Below, piece after piece: positions 13,705 through 17,252 of a stretch of DNA of 17,252 bases. The DNA is taken from assembly GCA_013139435.1 (NCBI GenBank), contig WTAW01000343.1, positions 1 to 17,252 of the forward strand, in the 5' to 3' direction. This stretch comes from Candidatus Aminicenantota bacterium (GTDB lineage: Bacteria > Acidobacteriota > Aminicenantia > Aminicenantales > Aminicenantaceae). The position numbers and the translations under genes were made by a program. Below the pieces are notes generated by a model that worked only from the letters and a program-made list of their open reading frames with translations, searched no databases and was not told the DNA's origin. The first letter of the stretch is position 1. Every line of letters starts with the position of its first letter.

Positions 13705-14542
13705 CATCAAACGAGTGGGTTTTGTGATCAAGCCTCATGCACCTCAAGTGGATAAAATACTGGAGGAATTGATCCAGTATTTTAAGACAAAGAGCATAGA
13801 ATGTCTTCTGGAAGATGTGGCCGCGATGAAATTCCAGCGTAAAGATGGAGTGCCGCGAGAGAATGTCCCCGAGCAGGTGGATCTTGTCATCGTAATTGGA
13901 GGGGATGGGACCCTTTTGAGTATCGCTCATTTAGCGGCCCAGAAGAACGTCCCCGTTATGGGAGTCAACTTGGGAAGGCTTGGATTTTTAACTGAAGTCC
14001 CGCTCGATGAGATGGCTTTGACCCTTGATTCTTTTTTGGGGGGGAACACAAAGATCATCAGTCATCGACAGATGTTGGAGGCAGACACAAAGAGTGGGAC
14101 CTTTTACTGCTTGAATGATTTTGTGATCAACAAAGGGGCCCTCGCCCGGATGATCCAGTGTGCCATTTGGATCGACGGGAAAGAGATTGCCACATCCAAA
14201 GCCGACGGTCTCATCATATCGACACCAACGGGCTCAACGGCCTATTCCCTGTCTGCAGGTGGCCCCATTATCCAACCCAATATTCCGGCCTTTATCATCG
14301 TTCCCATCTGTCCTCACACGCTTTCCTTCCGGCCGATGGTCATCTCTGCCGAATCGACGCTGAAGATCGAGCTGGTCACAGGGGGGGAAGAAGTCTGGTT
14401 CACCCTCGATGGCCAGAGGGGAGGTTTGATGGAGGAGAATGATAGCATCGAGGTCAGACGCAGCCACCTCACCCTGCAATTGATCTCTTCGCCAAAAAGG
14501 AATTATTTCGACCTCCTTCAAGAGAAACTCGGCTGGGGCTGA
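13697..14542 (+). CDS. nadK: NAD kinase (ATP-NAD kinase)
   Basis: NadK phosphorylates NAD+ to NADP+ in the cytoplasm, the only source of NADP in most bacteria. In 281 residues it has the two hallmark motifs: G-G-D-G-T (68-72) within V-I-G-G-D-G-T-L-L, and D-G-L-I-I-S-T-P-T-G-S-T-A-Y-S-L-S-A-G-G-P. Also visible are G-V-N-L-G-R-L-G-F-L-T-E, L-N-D-F-V-I (substrate-binding Asn-Asp) and P-I-C-P-H-T-L-S. The usual L-S-N-R-P reads L-S-F-R-P. AAGGAGG (13681-13687) precedes the ATG, and the gene overlaps tlyA by 8 bases. Its stop codon is followed at once by the -35 box of the next promoter. Its NADPH product serves the TrxB encoded further down. Confidence 0.96.
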   Translation: MDNIKRVGFVIKPHAPQVDKILEELIQYFKTKSIECLLEDVAAMKFQRKDGVPRENVPEQVDLVIVIGGDGTLLSIAHLAAQKNVPVMGVNLGRLGFLTEVPLDEMALTLDSFLGGNTKIISHRQMLEADTKSGTFYCLNDFVINKGALARMIQCAIWIDGKEIATSKADGLIISTPTGSTAYSLSAGGPIIQPNIPAFIIVPICPHTLSFRPMVISAESTLKIELVTGGEEVWFTLDGQRGGLMEENDSIEVRRSHLTLQLISSPKRNYFDLLQEKLGWG

Positions 14543-14571
14543 TTGACATTTAAAAGGGCCAAGATTATGAT
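14543..14571 (+). promoter_or_regulatory. Near-consensus sigma70-type promoter for glgA-trxA-trxB
   Basis: TTGACA (14543-14548, perfect -35) is followed by exactly 17 bases and then TATGAT (14566-14571, one mismatch from TATAAT). The -35 box begins directly after the nadK stop. Transcription should start about 7 bases past the -10 box, near 14578-14581, while the glgA ATG is at 14581. The mRNA would therefore be leaderless or carry only a few 5' bases, in keeping with the absence of a Shine-Dalgarno sequence. Confidence 0.65.
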
Positions 14572-14580
14572 AATTTCGCC

Positions 14581-16044
14581 ATGAGTTCGAAGCCGAGAGT
14601 GATTTTCGTCTCTGCGGAAGTGGCGCCCTTTGCCAAGTCGGGAGAGTTGGCGGAGGTGGCAAGCGCTCTTCCTAAGTATCTCTCTTATCTGGGCATGGAG
14701 GTCTCGGTGTTTATGCCAAAGTACAGGCGTCCTGAGATCGAGTCTCTGCCTAAGGAAATCGTGGCTTCGGACCTTTCTGTTTCTCTTGGAGAAGTCAAGG
14801 CGAAGGCCCGTGTTTATAAAAGTGAACTGGGTAAGTATGATATCTACTTCATCGATAATGCCAAGTATTTTTTACGTGAGAACATCTACGGAACCGGAAG
14901 GGGCGAGTACCTGGATAATGATGAACGGTTCGTCTTTTTCAACCGAGCGGTGTTGGAGTTTCTTCTCAAGGCAAAAATGTCTGCGGATATTATCCACTGC
15001 AACAATTGGCCAACAGCTTTGATCCCCGTGCTCCTCAAGACACAGTATGCAAAAAAAAGCCGGCTCTCCAATGTCGCTACGGTCTTCACTCTCCACAACA
15101 TATCCTATCAGGGGGAATTCCCGCCGGAAACACTGTCTCTGACGGGCTTGAATTGGAGTTATTTCAACCAGCTTTCTTTGAACGGGAAGTTTAACTTTCT
15201 CAAAGCGGGTATCCTTTTTTCCGAAACGATCAACACTGTCAGCTCTTCCTATAAACGGGAAATTCTTACCAAGAAGTATGGATTCGGTTTGCATGGACTG
15301 CTCAAACAGAGGAAGAGTGTTTTTTCCAGCATCCGGAACGGTGTGGATTATGAGATCTGGGATCCAGAGAGAGACCCCTACATTGAAAGCAATTATTCCG
15401 CATCCAGCTTGGAAGGGAAGGACATAAACAAGCGTGACCTTTGTCGGGAGTTCGGGTTGACCATCGATCCTGGAGTGCCTCTGATCAGCGTTGTCTCCTA
15501 CATGACAGCCAATAAAGGATTTGATATTTTGTTGGAGGCCATGGGAAAGTTGATGGAAATGAACCTGGGATTCGTGATCCTTGGTCATGGGGACGAAAAG
15601 TATGAGAGGGCATTTTTATCCCTCCAGAAACAGCATTTGGGACGTTTGGCGGTCAAGGTAGATATGAGCCCAGCCTTGTTGCATAAGGTTGCTGCAGGGG
15701 CGGATATCGTTCTTGTCCCTTCCCGTTACGAGCCCTGCGGATTGAACCAGTTGTACAGCTTCCGGTATGGGAGTGTTCCTGTTGTAAGGGCAACGGGTGG
15801 ATTGCGAGAAACCGTGAAGCCATTCAGCGCGAAGACACTCAAAGGAAATGGTTTTTTGTTCAGAGAGTACAGTTCGGAAGCTCTGGTTGAGGCCGTAAAA
15901 CGAGCCCTGCGATGGTACAAAAAGACCAAGATGTGGAAGATGATCATGCAGAACGGGCTCACAGAAGATTTTTCTTGGGAACAAGCAGCCAAGAGGTATG
16001 CTAAACTCTACGAGAGATCATTGCAAATTAAGAGAGGAGGTTAA
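14581..16044 (+). CDS. glgA: Glycogen/starch synthase-like GT5 glycosyltransferase
   Basis: GlgA enzymes transfer glucose from ADP-glucose to the non-reducing end of alpha-1,4-glucan. The 487 residues show the GT-B fold of family GT5: N-domain start V-I-F-V-S-A-E-V-A-P-F-A-K, H-C-N-N-W-P-T-A (usually H-x-H-D-W), T-L-H-N-I-S-Y-Q-G, S-S-I-R-N-G-V-D-Y-E-I-W-D-P, and the C-domain donor site R-Y-E-P-C-G-L-N-Q-L-Y with Glu384. Two donor contacts differ: the K-T-G-G-L motif is K19-S-G-E22-L, and the usual S-R-L-x-x-Q-K-G reads S-Y307-M-T-A-N-K312-G, losing the Arg. So donor choice or activity may be altered. No ribosome binding site precedes the ATG, and the start fits the family N-terminus. The trxA site begins at its very end. 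Confidence 0.9.
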   Translation: MSSKPRVIFVSAEVAPFAKSGELAEVASALPKYLSYLGMEVSVFMPKYRRPEIESLPKEIVASDLSVSLGEVKAKARVYKSELGKYDIYFIDNAKYFLRENIYGTGRGEYLDNDERFVFFNRAVLEFLLKAKMSADIIHCNNWPTALIPVLLKTQYAKKSRLSNVATVFTLHNISYQGEFPPETLSLTGLNWSYFNQLSLNGKFNFLKAGILFSETINTVSSSYKREILTKKYGFGLHGLLKQRKSVFSSIRNGVDYEIWDPERDPYIESNYSASSLEGKDINKRDLCREFGLTIDPGVPLISVVSYMTANKGFDILLEAMGKLMEMNLGFVILGHGDEKYERAFLSLQKQHLGRLAVKVDMSPALLHKVAAGADIVLVPSRYEPCGLNQLYSFRYGSVPVVRATGGLRETVKPFSAKTLKGNGFLFREYSSEALVEAVKRALRWYKKTKMWKMIMQNGLTEDFSWEQAAKRYAKLYERSLQIKRGG

Positions 16045-16045
16045 A

Positions 16046-16372
16046 TTGTCCGAAGATATTTTTAATGTGACTGATGACACATTCGAAGAGGAAGTGCTCA
16101 AGGCAGAGCTTCCTGTTCTTGTGGATTTTTGGGCTGTATGGTGTGGTCCCTGCCAAATGGTCGCTCCCACAGTAGAGTACTTGGCTCAAAATTATAAGGA
16201 TAAGTTGAGGGTTGCCAAGATGAATGTGGACGACAACATGAATGTTCCTGCCAAATACGGTATCATGAGTATCCCGGCCCTTCTTCTTTTTAAGGGCGGA
16301 GAGGTTGTGGAGACCGTCATAGGAGCCCTTCCTCAAGACAAGATCGTGGATACGGTTGCAAAACACCTGTGA
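16046..16372 (+). CDS. trxA: Thioredoxin
   Basis: Thioredoxin reduces protein disulfides in the cytoplasm and is itself recycled by thioredoxin reductase. I take TTG 16046 as the start: AGGAGG (16035-16040) lies 5 bases upstream and the resulting 108 residues match the family length, whereas an in-frame ATG at 15998 sits within glgA without such a site. Features seen: D-I-F-N-V-T-D-D-T-F at the N-terminus, the buried Asp in V-L-V-D-F-W-A, the active site W32-C33-G-P-C36, and the cis-proline loop M-S-I-P-A-L-L-L-F. The TTG falls one base after the glgA stop, and the TGA stop overlaps the trxB GTG, so all three genes are probably cotranslated. Confidence 0.96.
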   Translation: MSEDIFNVTDDTFEEEVLKAELPVLVDFWAVWCGPCQMVAPTVEYLAQNYKDKLRVAKMNVDDNMNVPAKYGIMSIPALLLFKGGEVVETVIGALPQDKIVDTVAKHL

Positions 16373-17252
16373 GTCAGACACACGACGTCATCATACTGGG
16401 TGCAGGTCCTGCGGGGCTATCCTCTGCCATTTACACGGGACGGGCCATGCTGGACACCCTTATCCTCGAGAAAGGTGCGCCCGGAGGTCAGATCCTTATG
16501 GCCGATGTTATCGAGAATTACCCGGGTTTTCCCGAAGGGATCGCTCCCGTTGAGTTGACGGAGAGTTTCCGGAAACAGGCCGAACGCTTTGGGGCAAAGA
16601 TCGGCATCGATACGATCAAAGAGCTCAAGAGAGAGGGCCAGACCTGGAAAGTGTGCGGCAATAAAAATGAATACTTAACGCGCGCAGTCATCATCGCCAC
16701 AGGAGCGAATTTCAGGAGACTCGGCGTCAAAGGAGAGGGGAAATTCACGGGGCGAGGTGTTTCCTACTGCGCTACCTGCGATGGATTCTTTTTTAGGGAC
16801 AAGGTTGTGGCTGTTGTGGGAGGTGGGAACTGGGCGCTTACAGAGGCCATTTTCCTGACAAAATTTGCCCGCCAAGTTAAAGTGATCCACCGGCGTGACC
16901 AATTCAGAGCCGAAAAGATCCTTCAAGAGCGGACACTCGCTCATGAAAAGATGGAGGTGCTCTGGGATACGGTGATCGAAGGGATCTCGGGAGATACCAC
17001 GCTTAAGTCCATGACTGTCAAAAATGTCAAAACAGGAGAGCTGACAGAGCTCGAAGTGGATGGTTTGTTTGTCTCCATCGGCACAGTCCCCAATTCAGAA
17101 TTCGTGAAGGACCTTCTCAGGCTCAACGAATGGCGGGAAATTGTCGTGGGAAAAAAGATGGAGACATCCCAACCCGGGATCTTCGCTGCTGGAGATGTGA
17201 CCGATGCCTGCCCCGAGCAGGTGGCGACTGCAGTGGGCACGGGTGTGGCGGC
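16369..17252 (+). CDS. trxB: Thioredoxin reductase (3' end outside window)
   Basis: TrxB passes electrons from NADPH through FAD and a redox cysteine pair to thioredoxin. The frame opens at GTG 16369, overlapping the trxA stop as GTGA, and stays open to the window edge: 294 codons of an expected 305-320 or so. Seen in order: the FAD dinucleotide motif (V-I-I-L-G-A-G-P-A-G-L-S), G-G-Q-I-L and E-N-Y-P-G-F, A-T-G-A, the redox site Y-C134-A-T-C137-D-G-F-F, the NADPH motif V-V-G-G-G-N-W-A-L, and I-H-R-R-D-Q-F-R-A, whose arginines favour NADPH. The FAD-closing P-G-I-F-A-A-G-D-V follows and the Q-V-A-T-A-V-G-x-G end is under way. The family's A-x-E-E-A in the NADPH domain reads A-L-T-E-A, a mild change. 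Confidence 0.95.
   Translation, partial: MSQTHDVIILGAGPAGLSSAIYTGRAMLDTLILEKGAPGGQILMADVIENYPGFPEGIAPVELTESFRKQAERFGAKIGIDTIKELKREGQTWKVCGNKNEYLTRAVIIATGANFRRLGVKGEGKFTGRGVSYCATCDGFFFRDKVVAVVGGGNWALTEAIFLTKFARQVKVIHRRDQFRAEKILQERTLAHEKMEVLWDTVIEGISGDTTLKSMTVKNVKTGELTELEVDGLFVSIGTVPNSEFVKDLLRLNEWREIVVGKKMETSQPGIFAAGDVTDACPEQVATAVGTGVA

Noticed and set aside
15998..16000. ATG 15998 as the trxA start
   Set aside because: It would add 16 residues encoded within glgA that thioredoxins lack, and the strong AGGAGG points to TTG 16046.

Overview
This window is a tightly packed, single-strand run of housekeeping genes from a bacterial chromosome. All 19 protein genes read left to right, most overlap or nearly touch the next, and I see no mobile element, phage, CRISPR, tRNA or rRNA. 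Base composition looks balanced and even along the window. Sequence alone does not fix the organism. The order thrS-infC-rpmI-rplT-pheS-pheT-(coiled coil)-zapA-rny-ymdB followed by xseA-xseB-ispA-dxs-tlyA-nadK resembles Deltaproteobacteria (Desulfobacterota) and relatives. The short PheT without a tRNA-binding domain and the unusual IF3 and GlgA suggest a divergent lineage, for example one near Acidobacteriota/Aminicenantes. That placement is inference.

Layout. Positions 2-5343 hold the translation block: the 3' half of thrS, infC with an ATT start, rpmI, rplT, pheS and pheT. Positions 5340-5923 hold two small cell-division-type genes: a ZapB-like coiled-coil protein and ZapA. Positions 5924-6111 form the only sizeable gap, which has repeats and hairpins ending in a stem-loop around the rny ribosome binding site. 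Positions 6112-8470 carry RNase Y and YmdB. Positions 8454-13704 carry both exonuclease VII subunits, a short-chain prenyl synthase, DXS and TlyA. NAD kinase follows (13697-14542). A near-consensus promoter then opens a glgA-trxA-trxB group, and trxB runs off the right edge.

How it works together. The left part makes charged tRNA, the initiation factor and two 50S proteins. Signals for translational control are visible: the ATT start of infC, infC overlapping rpmI by 86 bases, and stop-start overlaps at most junctions. The middle combines mRNA decay (RNase Y, YmdB), DNA repair (XseA/XseB) and isoprenoid precursor synthesis (DXS, IspA). The right part covers NADP supply (NadK), NADPH-dependent thiol reduction (TrxB/TrxA) and a glycogen-synthase-like enzyme.

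I found no wholly new multi-gene system. The points most worth following are: an exonuclease VII small subunit ending in an acidic tail and an SSB-like Asp-Glu-Glu-Leu-Pro-Phe tip; a consensus promoter so close to the glgA ATG that its mRNA would be leaderless or nearly so; a hairpin plus an anti-Shine-Dalgarno stretch that could mask the rny start; an IF3 lacking its conserved Glu-Gly-Arg and running into rpmI; and active-site departures in GlgA and IspA.
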